A DNA stretch of 10,204 nucleotides from Rubrivivax sp. GTDB lineage: Bacteria; Pseudomonadota; Gammaproteobacteria; Burkholderiales; Burkholderiaceae. The stretch spans positions 1-10,204 of the forward strand of contig SEEY01000090.1 of NCBI GenBank assembly GCA_004211235.1, read 5' to 3'. The position numbers and the translations under genes were made by a program. The notes beneath the pieces were generated by a model that saw only the letters and a list, made by a program, of their open reading frames with translations, was not told where the DNA came from and did no database searches. Shown piece by piece: positions 1 through 10,041 of this stretch (positions are counted from its first letter, which is position 1; the number at the start of each line of letters is the position of its first letter).

Positions 1-1
1 C

Positions 2-52
2 GTGAAGGCCGACGCCAAGACGGCGGCCGGCACCGAGACCAAGACGCAGTAA
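2..52 (+). CDS. C-terminal end of an unidentified gene (partial)
   Basis: An open frame enters from the left edge and stops with TAA at 50-52. The visible tail is VKADAKTAAGTETKTQ, rich in Ala, Lys and Thr. Such low-complexity basic tails occur at the ends of many unrelated GC-rich betaproteobacterial proteins, so I cannot name the product. A strong factor-independent terminator on the same strand directly after the stop supports this being the true end of a + strand gene. The 16 residues are too few to exclude chance reading in another frame. Confidence 0.5.
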   Translation: MKADAKTAAGTETKTQ

Positions 53-103
53 GCGCGAAAGCGCTCCGCGCAGGCCCAGCCCTCAACAGGCTGCGGCTTT
101 TTT
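52..103 (+). terminator. GAAA-loop hairpin followed by rho-independent terminator
   Basis: Two hairpins follow the upstream stop codon. The first pairs AGCGC (52-56) with GCGCT (61-65) around a GAAA loop, a stable GNRA-type tetraloop. The second pairs CAGCC (77-81) with GGCTG (89-93). It extends across a one-base bulge at 94 by pairing GCC (74-76) with GGC (95-97), and is followed at once by six T (98-103). The GC stem plus T tract is the classic intrinsic terminator form and would end transcription of the gene entering from the left before the PEP-CTERM gene begins. The GAAA hairpin could protect the 3' end or be incidental. Confidence 0.75.
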
Positions 104-195
104 CATTGCGACTCCCGCTGCCCATTTCGTTGAATCTTGCCGGCGCGGGCCGTGAACTCTTTCGCGAAGCGCCTCGCTGCCCCCCGCGAGAAGGT

Positions 196-225
196 GTGAC
201 GCAGCATTCCTACGCTTCCTAGACT
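196..225 (+). promoter_or_regulatory. Candidate sigma70 promoter of the PEP-CTERM gene
   Basis: GTGACG (196-201, four of six to TTGACA) and TAGACT (220-225, four of six to TATAAT) are 18 bp apart. Only six bases lie between the -10 box and the ATG at 232, so initiation would fall at or next to the start codon. No Shine-Dalgarno sequence is visible before that ATG, which fits a leaderless message. The match is modest and is a guess from sequence alone. I saw no clear sigma54 site of the kind reported for some PEP-CTERM genes. Confidence 0.35.
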
Positions 226-231
226 GCCGGC

Positions 232-1179
232 ATGCAGTTGCTTCCGCGTCTTCTCTCCCTCGTCGCCACCCTCATCACCGCCGCCGCGGCGCATGCCGGC
301 CCGGTCAGCCTGGGCCTCGACCCGAGCCTCAACCTGCTGGCCTTCGGCAACATGAACGTCGGCAGCAGCGACGTCGAAGGCCGCGTCGCCGTCGGTGGCA
401 ACGCGTCAATCAACGGCTACTCGATCAACACCAAGACCGGCTCCGGCGCGCTGTACGGCGGCACCGGCCTGACCGTGGGCGGCAGCCTTGCCTTCACCAA
501 CGGCTCGATCTGGGGTGGCGCCGTTGTCGGCGGCAGCTACGCGGCCAACAACAGCGGCAATGTGATCGGCGGCGTGAGCAGCGGCCAGGGCTTCGCCTTC
601 GCCAGCGAAAAGCAGCGCCTGGGCACGCTCACCACCACGCTGGACGCCCTGTCCAACACGGGCAACGTGGTCGACCAATGGAGCACGCTGCATTTCGATG
701 CCACCGGCCAAATGCTGGCGGTCTTCGACATCCTCGCCGCTGACGCGCTGAAGAACATGCAGATCGACGGCCTCGGCGACGGCGCGCAGATCCTCATCAA
801 TATCCACGGCTCTTTCGTCGACTTCGGCAATCACGGCTATACCGGATTCGCCAAGGGTCAGGTGCTGTTCAACCTGCCGGAAGCCACCGGCATCGCGCTG
901 AACGGCGGCATCAACGCCTCACTGCTGGCCGTCAATGCCAGCGTCGGTCAGGGCCGGGGCCAGATCAACGGCCAGGTCGTCGTGAAGGACTGGAACAGCA
1001 GCGTGCAGGTCAATGACGCACCGCTGCGGCCCGTGTTTTCAAGCGTGGCATCGCTCAACGGCACGGCTGCCCAGCGCCTGCCGGAGCCGGCCTCCGTGGC
1101 CTTGGTCGCCCTGGGCTTGATCGCGGTAGGTCTGGCGAGGCACCGCAGACCTCGCATCGCGTACCGCTCAATCGCGTAG
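232..1179 (+). CDS. Choice-of-anchor A family PEP-CTERM protein
   Basis: This is a 315-residue protein predicted to be exported and sorted to the cell surface or matrix. Residues 1-22 form a signal peptide (Arg6, hydrophobic core, AHA before Gly23). Residues about 28-267 match the choice-of-anchor A pattern: SDVEGRVAVGG near 46-56, LTVGGSL with a following GGAVVGGSY near 80-103, and a closing block from VLFNLPEATG (211-220) through GQINGQVVVKDW (243-254). The C-terminus has the PEP-CTERM tripartite signal: LPEP (283-286), a hydrophobic helix (287-302) and basic RHRRPR (303-308). In this family an exosortase (EpsH type) recognises the tail and removes it; none is encoded here. The nine or so residues after the basic cluster make the tail slightly longer than usual. 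Surface or biofilm function is inference; the ligand is unknown. The start is set by the signal peptide, since no ribosome binding site is obvious. Confidence 0.9.
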   Translation: MQLLPRLLSLVATLITAAAAHAGPVSLGLDPSLNLLAFGNMNVGSSDVEGRVAVGGNASINGYSINTKTGSGALYGGTGLTVGGSLAFTNGSIWGGAVVGGSYAANNSGNVIGGVSSGQGFAFASEKQRLGTLTTTLDALSNTGNVVDQWSTLHFDATGQMLAVFDILAADALKNMQIDGLGDGAQILINIHGSFVDFGNHGYTGFAKGQVLFNLPEATGIALNGGINASLLAVNASVGQGRGQINGQVVVKDWNSSVQVNDAPLRPVFSSVASLNGTAAQRLPEPASVALVALGLIAVGLARHRRPRIAYRSIA

Positions 1180-1182
1180 CCA

Positions 1183-1206
1183 AACGCGGCGACGTCATGC
1201 CGCGTT
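1183..1206. terminator. Perfect hairpin at the convergent gene junction
   Basis: AACGCGGC (1183-1190) pairs perfectly with GCCGCGTT (1199-1206) around the loop GACGTCAT. It begins three bases after the PEP-CTERM gene's stop codon and overlaps the last codons of the opposing ATPase gene (stop at 1195-1197). The stem reads the same on both strands, so it could act as a shared end point or 3' stabiliser for both transcripts. No T tract follows on either strand, so intrinsic termination is not assured. Confidence 0.45.
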
Positions 1207-3447
1207 GCGTGACGGTTCAAGATCGACCTTGAGGAGCCGCAGTCCATTGGCGACGACGATGAGGCTGGCGCCCATGTCCGCGAACACAGCCATCCACATG
1301 GTCGCGGCACCGAAGACGGCAAGCCCGAAGAAGATCGCCTTCACGCCCAGCGCGAAGGCGATGTTCTGCCACAGCACCGCGTGCGTCTTGCGGGACAGGC
1401 GGATCACCATCGGGATGCGCTGCAGGTCGTCGTTCATGATGACCACGTCGGCGGCTTCCATCGCCGTGTCGGTGCCCGCGGCACCCATGGCGATGCCGAT
1501 GTCCGCCTTGGCCAGCGCCGGCGCATCGTTGATGCCGTCGCCAGCCATGCCGGCGAGGCCGAAGCGCTTCTGCATGTCCTCGACTGCCTTGAGCTTGTCC
1601 TCCGGCAGCAGGTTGCCCCGTGCCTCCTTGATCCCCGCCTGGCCGGCGATGGTCTGCGCCGTCGCGTCGTTGTCTCCGGTCAGCATGACCGGCGTGACCC
1701 CGAGCGATATGAGATCAGCGACTGCAGCCTTCGACGAGGGCTTGATGGTGTCTGCCACCGCGAAGAGCCCCAGAACGCCTTGCTCGTCCGCCAAAAGCGT
1801 GACAGTGCGGCCTTGCTCCTCGTGGCGCTTCAACTCCGCCTCCAGCTCAGGGCTGCACTGGCCCCGTTCCTCGATCAGGCGGTGGTTGCCCAGCACGTAG
1901 GCCTTGCCGCCGAGGGTGCCCTGGACCCCGCGGCCCGCCAGCGCCGAGAACTGGTCCACCGCATCGTGTTCGAGCTTCAATCCCTCCGCGATGGCCTTGG
2001 ACACCGGATGATCGGATCGGCCGGCCAGGCTGGCGGCCAGGCGCTGGACCACAGCGGCCTCCCCTCGCAACGCTTTCTGGGCGACCAGCCTGGGCTTGCC
2101 TTCGGTGATGGTGCCCGTCTTGTCCAGAGCCAGCGCCTTCAGCTTGCGCGCATCCTCCAGGTAGGTGCCGCCCTTGATGAGGATGCCGCGCCTGGCGGCC
2201 GATGCCAGCGCACTGACCACGCTCACCGGCGTGGAGATGACCAAGGCGCACGGACAGGCGATCACCAGCAGCACCAATGCCTTGTAGAGCCCTTGCATCC
2301 AGGTGGCGTCGGTCAGCACCGGCAGCAGCACCGCCACCCCAACCGCCAGCGCAAAGACGGCCGGGGTGTAGATGGACGCGAAGCGGTCCACAAAGCGCTG
2401 CGTCGGCGCACGCGAGCCCTGGGCCTGCTCGACCGAATGAATGATCCGCGCCAGCGTCGTGTTGGATGCCGCGGCAGTCACGCGGAACTCCAGTTCGCCC
2501 GTAGCGTTGATCGTGCCGGCGAACACCGCGTCGCCGATGGCCTTCTCCACCGGAATGCTTTCGCCGGTCACGGGCGCCTGGTCGATGGTGCTGTTGCCAC
2601 GGGTCACCTTGCCATCCAGCGGCACGCGCTCCCCAGGGCGGATGCGCACGATGCTGTCCAGGGCTACAGAAGCCACAGGCATGGCAGACCAGGAACCGTC
2701 GGGCTGCTGGACGGAGGCTTCCGCGGGAGCCAGGGCCATCAAGCCCTTGATGGCGTTGCGCGCACGGTCGACGGAGCGCGCCTCGATCAACTCGGCGATG
2801 GCATACAGCGCCATCACCATGGCGGCTTCCGGCCACTGGCCGAGCAGGAAGGCCCCTGTGACCGCCACCGTCATCAACGCGTTGATGTTGAGCTTGAAGC
2901 GGCGCAGCGCAGCGAAGCCCTTGGTGTAGGTCTCGATGCCGGCCAGCCAGATGGCCGCCACCGCGAGCGCCATGCCGATGCCCTGGCTGACACGCCCGTG
3001 CTCCAGCACCAGTTCAACGCTCTCCGCGGCCAGCGCGAGCAGCAGCGCCAGGGCGAGCCGGGCGATGCCGGTGCCCATGCCGTGCTCATGCATCTCCGGG
3101 TCGACCGTGGCGCCGGCTGGTGCCGTCTCGAGGGGCTCGGGCTTGAACCCGGCATTGCGGATGGCGTCGAGCGCCTGCGGCAGAACGTCGTCCGGCGCGG
3201 AAATCGACAGGCTCCGAGCACCGAGCTGAAAGCGCAGTGAGCGGATCCCCGCCACCGGCTCCAGGGCTCGACGGATCTCGGCCTCTTCGGCCGAGCAGTC
3301 CATGGTCGGGATGCGGAAGGTCTTGCCGTCTGTGAGCGCGGTTGCCACTGGCGCAGCGGTAACGGGCTGCGCCGGCGAAGCGCAGCTTCCGCACGCGCTG
3401 CCGGAGTGGGCGGAGATGCCAGATGGGGTGTCGGTGTTGTCAGCCAT
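1195..3447 (-). CDS. cadA: Zn/Cd/Pb-exporting P1B-type ATPase (CadA/ZntA family)
   Basis: An inner-membrane pump that uses ATP to move Zn(II), Cd(II) or Pb(II) from cytoplasm to periplasm. Residue numbers here count from the TTG at 3459; subtract 4 for the ATG start used. Seen in order: a Cys pair C23-x2-C26, a heavy-metal domain with T-M-D-C55-x2-E58-E59, a His-containing stretch (H124, H126), TM helices 1-4 (about 133-225), TGES (298-301), CPC in the sixth helix (402-404), phosphorylation site DKTGT (446-450), the P1B His-Pro (484-485), TGDN (594-597), GDGINDAP (640-647), and Lys707 and Asp728 in the last two helices. CPC with that Lys and Asp is the pattern of the Zn/Cd/Pb subgroup (ZntA, CadA, PbrA, CzcP). 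The ATG at 3447 is chosen because the in-frame TTG at 3459 lies inside the predicted -10 box. It follows czcA on the same strand but has its own MerR-type promoter. Subgroup is sure; zntA or czcP would be equally fair symbols, and which metal dominates cannot be told. Confidence 0.95.
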   Translation of the reverse strand: MADNTDTPSGISAHSGSACGSCASPAQPVTAAPVATALTDGKTFRIPTMDCSAEEAEIRRALEPVAGIRSLRFQLGARSLSISAPDDVLPQALDAIRNAGFKPEPLETAPAGATVDPEMHEHGMGTGIARLALALLLALAAESVELVLEHGRVSQGIGMALAVAAIWLAGIETYTKGFAALRRFKLNINALMTVAVTGAFLLGQWPEAAMVMALYAIAELIEARSVDRARNAIKGLMALAPAEASVQQPDGSWSAMPVASVALDSIVRIRPGERVPLDGKVTRGNSTIDQAPVTGESIPVEKAIGDAVFAGTINATGELEFRVTAAASNTTLARIIHSVEQAQGSRAPTQRFVDRFASIYTPAVFALAVGVAVLLPVLTDATWMQGLYKALVLLVIACPCALVISTPVSVVSALASAARRGILIKGGTYLEDARKLKALALDKTGTITEGKPRLVAQKALRGEAAVVQRLAASLAGRSDHPVSKAIAEGLKLEHDAVDQFSALAGRGVQGTLGGKAYVLGNHRLIEERGQCSPELEAELKRHEEQGRTVTLLADEQGVLGLFAVADTIKPSSKAAVADLISLGVTPVMLTGDNDATAQTIAGQAGIKEARGNLLPEDKLKAVEDMQKRFGLAGMAGDGINDAPALAKADIGIAMGAAGTDTAMEAADVVIMNDDLQRIPMVIRLSRKTHAVLWQNIAFALGVKAIFFGLAVFGAATMWMAVFADMGASLIVVANGLRLLKVDLEPSRNAA

Positions 3448-3453
3448 AGGTGC

Positions 3454-3484
3454 ATTCAAAACCCTGTAGTGGGTCCAGAGTCAA
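3454..3484 (-). promoter_or_regulatory. MerR-family (CadR/PbrR/ZntR-type) operator-promoter of the ATPase gene
   Basis: On the minus strand, -35 TTGACT (3484-3479) and -10 TTGAAT (3459-3454) are separated by 19 bp, longer than the usual 17 and typical of promoters activated by MerR-family metal sensors that untwist the spacer. The spacer holds an imperfect dyad across 3461-3481: ACTCTG (3481-3476) against CAGGGT (3466-3461), five of six pairs, extendable to six of nine around a 3-bp centre. From memory, CadR, PbrR and ZntR operators have the same TTGACTCT and ACAGGGT halves. Seven bases below the -10 is the A of the ATG at 3447, so the message would begin at or beside its start codon. This predicts Zn/Cd/Pb-induced expression independent of czcCBA. 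The cognate regulator is not in the window. Confidence 0.78.
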
Positions 3485-3522
3485 GCCCTGAGGGGCTCGG
3501 CCCGGAAACGCGAGGTATCCGC

Positions 3523-8009
<4,487 letters not shown>

Positions 8010-8031
8010 GGGGCTTTCAATTTGGTTGCGC

Positions 8032-9345
8032 TCAGCGGCGTTCGTTCGGGGGGGCGCCCAGGCGGCGCTCGATGTCGGCGGCCAGGCGATGGGCCACGGC
8101 GAGGGCGGCGAAGTACTGGTCTCGGGCCTGCAGCAGCGTGCGCTGCGCATCCAGCACGTCCAGGAAGCCGAACTTCCCGAGTTCGAAGCCGCGACGCGCG
8201 GCTTGGTGGGCGATCTCGGCGCCTGGCAGCACGTCCCGACGGAGCAGCGCCAGCTCTTCGCGCCTTGCCTCCAACTGGTCAATGCTCTGCAGCACTTCGG
8301 ATTGGAGGCGAGACTCGTCCGCTTCAGCTTGCGCCTGCGCGGCATCACGGCGGCGCAACGCTTCGAGCTGCGAGCCTTGGTTGCGGTCGAAGACCGGCAA
8401 TGGAATGGACACGCTGAACATCGGCGCCGTGCGGCCCTGCTCCTGCATGCGCTTCGCGCCGACGCCGACGGTCACGTCGGGCGTTGCCCGAGCACGCTCC
8501 AGGCGGTAGGCGGCCTCCGCCCGCTCGACCTCCAGGCGGGCCCGTCTCAGCGCCGGCGCCTGCTGGAGACGGTCGGTCAGCTCGGCGCCGGTTGGCAGCG
8601 ATGGCATGGTCGCCGGGTCGCCGTCGACCTGCGAAATGCTGCCCTGCGGCGCGCCGACGACAGCGGCCAACGCGCGCAACGCCATCGCCTGCTCGGACCT
8701 GGCCCGGCTCAGTTCAATGCGTGCCGTGGCCTCCGCCACCTTGGAACGCGTCTCCTCGGTGGGCGAAACCTTGCCCGCCATGACGCGGCGGGAGACGGCT
8801 TCCGCTCCGCTCGATGCGAGCTTCGTCGACTCGACGGCGACCTTCAGCTTCTCCTGGGCGATCAGGACGCCAAAGAACGCCTCAATGGTCGAGGCGCGGA
8901 TGTCCGCCTGCCTGGCCGCCAGCTCGGCGGCGGCCAGGTCGCGGTTGAGCTGGCCCAGGCCGATGCGCGCTGCACGCTTGCCGCCCAGCTCAACCGTCTG
9001 GCTCAGCAGCACCGTCGTCGAGCGGGTCTCGGGTCGGGTGTCCTCCTGTTCGACGTCGAGGACCGGGTTGGGCAGCAGGCCGGCTTGCTGCAGCGCGCCG
9101 CTGCTGGCTTCCACGCCAAGCGCCGCCGCGCGCATCTGGGCGTTGCGGCTCAGGGCCGCCTGCAGGGCGCCATCAAGGCTCAGCCCCTTCGTGGGCTGGG
9201 CGACAGGGGTGGTGGGAGGAGTGGTAAGAGGAGTGGTGGGCGGCTGGTCAGCCGGCGGCGTGGCCGCGATGCCCGCTTGTGGCTGCGCCGAGGCAGGTTG
9301 ACAGGCGAGCGCCGCAATTGCCAGCGGCACGAAAATTCTGCGCAT
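8032..9345 (-). CDS. czcC: CzcC, outer membrane factor of the CzcCBA efflux system
   Basis: A TolC-like outer-membrane and periplasmic channel of 437 residues, the exit duct for metal pumped by CzcA. A signal peptide covers 1-20, with ASA before Gln21. Cys15 in AALAC is a poor lipobox, so lipidation is possible but less likely. A Pro/Thr linker (about 29-52) is encoded partly by a 12-bp repeat. Two outer-efflux repeats follow. The first holds LLPNPVLDVE (90-99) and SQTVELGGKR (115-124). The second holds PDVTVGVGAKR (289-299), SIPLPVFDRNQG (313-324) and the late motif GKFGFLDVLDAQRTL (390-404). Long Ala/Glu/Arg helices between them are the predicted coiled coils. GGAG (minus strand, 9355-9352) stands six bases before the ATG, the clearest ribosome binding site of the cluster. 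It is the first gene of the close-packed czcC-czcB-czcA group. cnrC or nccC relatives are the alternative names. Confidence 0.94.
   Translation of the reverse strand: MRRIFVPLAIAALACQPASAQPQAGIAATPPADQPPTTPLTTPPTTPVAQPTKGLSLDGALQAALSRNAQMRAAALGVEASSGALQQAGLLPNPVLDVEQEDTRPETRSTTVLLSQTVELGGKRAARIGLGQLNRDLAAAELAARQADIRASTIEAFFGVLIAQEKLKVAVESTKLASSGAEAVSRRVMAGKVSPTEETRSKVAEATARIELSRARSEQAMALRALAAVVGAPQGSISQVDGDPATMPSLPTGAELTDRLQQAPALRRARLEVERAEAAYRLERARATPDVTVGVGAKRMQEQGRTAPMFSVSIPLPVFDRNQGSQLEALRRRDAAQAQAEADESRLQSEVLQSIDQLEARREELALLRRDVLPGAEIAHQAARRGFELGKFGFLDVLDAQRTLLQARDQYFAALAVAHRLAADIERRLGAPPNERR
9208..9243. repeat. Three imperfect 12-bp tandem repeats within czcC
   Basis: On the plus strand the copies are GGTGGTGGGAGG (9208-9219), AGTGGTAAGAGG (9220-9231) and AGTGGTGGGCGG (9232-9243). 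Read as czcC they give the Pro-Thr-Thr-Pro-like linker between signal peptide and channel domain. The unit is a multiple of three, so copy-number change would lengthen or shorten the linker without breaking the frame. Confidence 0.7.
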
Positions 9346-9383
9346 CGATAGCTCCGGAGTTGTGCAACAACGGGAGAGATCGA

Positions 9384-9438
9384 CGAGCGCAGACTCGGCG
9401 GGTGCCGAGCAGGAAGGGGATGGGTTGGGCTGCGCTCG
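9384..9438 (-). other. Nested RNA stem in the czcI-czcC spacer
   Basis: In the minus-strand transcript CGAGCGCAG (9438-9430) pairs perfectly with CTGCGCTCG (9392-9384), nine base pairs. Within it CTCGGC (9409-9404) pairs with GCCGAG (9399-9394) around an ACCC loop, six base pairs. The inner hairpin sits one base from the 3' arm of the outer stem; the 5' side holds 20 unpaired, C-rich bases. There is no U tract, so it is not a standard intrinsic terminator. It fills most of the 97-bp gap and ends about 29 bases before the czcC ribosome binding site. A role in mRNA processing, differential stability of czcI against czcCBA, or attenuation is inference. Confidence 0.55.
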
Positions 9439-9442
9439 CCGA

Positions 9443-9820
9443 TCAGGCGATGCGCCAGTTCGGACGGTCGAGCAGGTCCGGCGCGCGAGTCGAGAACGCG
9501 CGGGCGTCGTCGGGCGCGATCAAGCTGGCCTGTTGCGGCGGCGGCGCTGGCAAGGCGGCGATGAGCGCCGTAGCACTGCCCAGGTGACAGAACGCGCAGT
9601 CGCTGTCGCACGGCTGGCCGGCCTTGTGCGCTTTGTGGGCCTCAAGCTGTGCGGCGTCGCTCAGTGATGTCTTGCCCACTTCAGCCTTGTGCTCATGCGG
9701 GTGGTGCCCGAGGTGCCGTGCGGCGCCAGCACTTTCATGCTGGCAATACGCCGCAGCCGCCCCCCAGCTGAACTGGAGCGGCAGGAGAACCAGCAAGAAG
9801 ATGGTTAGCCAACGACGCAT
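9443..9820 (-). CDS. czcI: CzcI-like small exported His/Cys-rich protein
   Basis: A 125-residue protein heading the czc cluster, in the place czcI holds in Cupriavidus metallidurans. Residues 1-24 are a signal peptide (MRRWLTIF, then a Leu-rich core and GAAAA). The mature part begins YCQHES (25-30), as I recall for CzcI proteins. Likely metal ligands are C26, H28, H36, H39, H40, H42, H44, H62, H65, C71, C75, C78 and H79, the last four in CDSDCAFCHLG. The C-terminal third is Pro/Ala-rich and lacks such residues. CzcI has been proposed to act in periplasmic metal sensing or control of czc, but its exact role is not settled. The frame is open 22 codons further upstream (to 9886), but only the ATG at 9820 puts the signal peptide at the N-terminus. 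No Shine-Dalgarno sequence precedes it. Some DUF2946-type proteins look similar and would be the alternative family label. Confidence 0.82.
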   Translation of the reverse strand: MRRWLTIFLLVLLPLQFSWGAAAAYCQHESAGAARHLGHHPHEHKAEVGKTSLSDAAQLEAHKAHKAGQPCDSDCAFCHLGSATALIAALPAPPPQQASLIAPDDARAFSTRAPDLLDRPNWRIA

Positions 9821-9827
9821 GCGAAGC

Positions 9828-9856
9828 AGTGTAGAGCCGCAGCAGCAGTGGGTCCC
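9828..9856 (-). promoter_or_regulatory. Candidate promoter of czcI
   Basis: On the minus strand TACACT (9833-9828, four of six to TATAAT) lies seven bases before the czcI ATG. At 17-bp spacing the -35 position is GGGACC (9856-9851), a poor match, so an activator would probably be needed if this is the promoter. Initiation would fall at or next to the ATG, which has no Shine-Dalgarno sequence. The prediction is weak and rests mainly on position. Confidence 0.3.
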
Positions 9857-9966
9857 GTTCCGCCCCGCGCTAACGCCGAAACCCATTGGTGGCCGAATAA
9901 CCGGCGCATTTCCGGCGCTCCTTGGCGGCTCAGGTGTTTCTCTCGGTAAGTCACAGGACGTATCTC

Positions 9967-9988
9967 ACGGCGCCGTTTCGACACGTGT
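9967..9988. repeat. Two adjacent perfect palindromes in the czcI/lipoprotein divergent spacer
   Basis: ACGGCGCCGT (9967-9976) and ACACGTGT (9981-9988) are perfect palindromes separated by four bases. They lie 53 bp before the lipoprotein ATG and about 147 bp from the czcI ATG. Such sites can be operators, but GC-rich palindromes of this size also arise by chance and I recognise no known regulator consensus. The rest of the 221-bp spacer (9821-10041) shows a CCGGCGC direct repeat (9901-9907, 9912-9918) and no gene that I can support. Confidence 0.3.
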
Positions 9989-10041
9989 GCGCAAGCATCT
10001 GGGCTTGGAGATCATCCGCTCCGAACGCTGTCCGAACCGCC

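Noticed and set aside
173..190. Hairpin CTCGC/GCGAG before the PEP-CTERM gene
   Set aside because: Five pairs with an eight-base C-rich loop and no neighbouring signal; expected by chance in GC-rich DNA.
1381..3240. 619-codon open frame on the + strand opposite the ATPase gene
   Set aside because: It is a by-product of G/C-rich third positions in the real gene; its translation is His/Arg/Gly/Gln-rich with no domain, and the opposite strand carries all ATPase motifs.
3484..3497. Small hairpin AGCCC/GGGCT after czcA as a terminator
   Set aside because: The five-pair stem has no T tract on the minus strand and overlaps the ATPase -35 box; too weak to call.
8010..8348. 113-codon N-terminal extension of czcB
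   Set aside because: It overlaps czcC out of frame, has Arg/Ser/Trp-rich composition and would bury the membrane anchor; the ATG at 8009 fits the protein family.
8032..9345. CzcC as a lipoprotein through Cys15
   Set aside because: The sequence AALAC has Ala, not Leu, three residues before Cys, and a good signal peptidase I site (ASA before Gln21) follows; left as a minor alternative only.
9359..9371. Hairpin GTTGT/ACAAC before the czcC ribosome binding site
   Set aside because: Five pairs with a three-base loop, not covering the GGAG; no support for a regulatory role.
9821..9886. 22-codon N-terminal extension of CzcI
   Set aside because: It would place a Cys-rich stretch before the signal peptide; the ATG at 9820 gives a normal MRR-type n-region.
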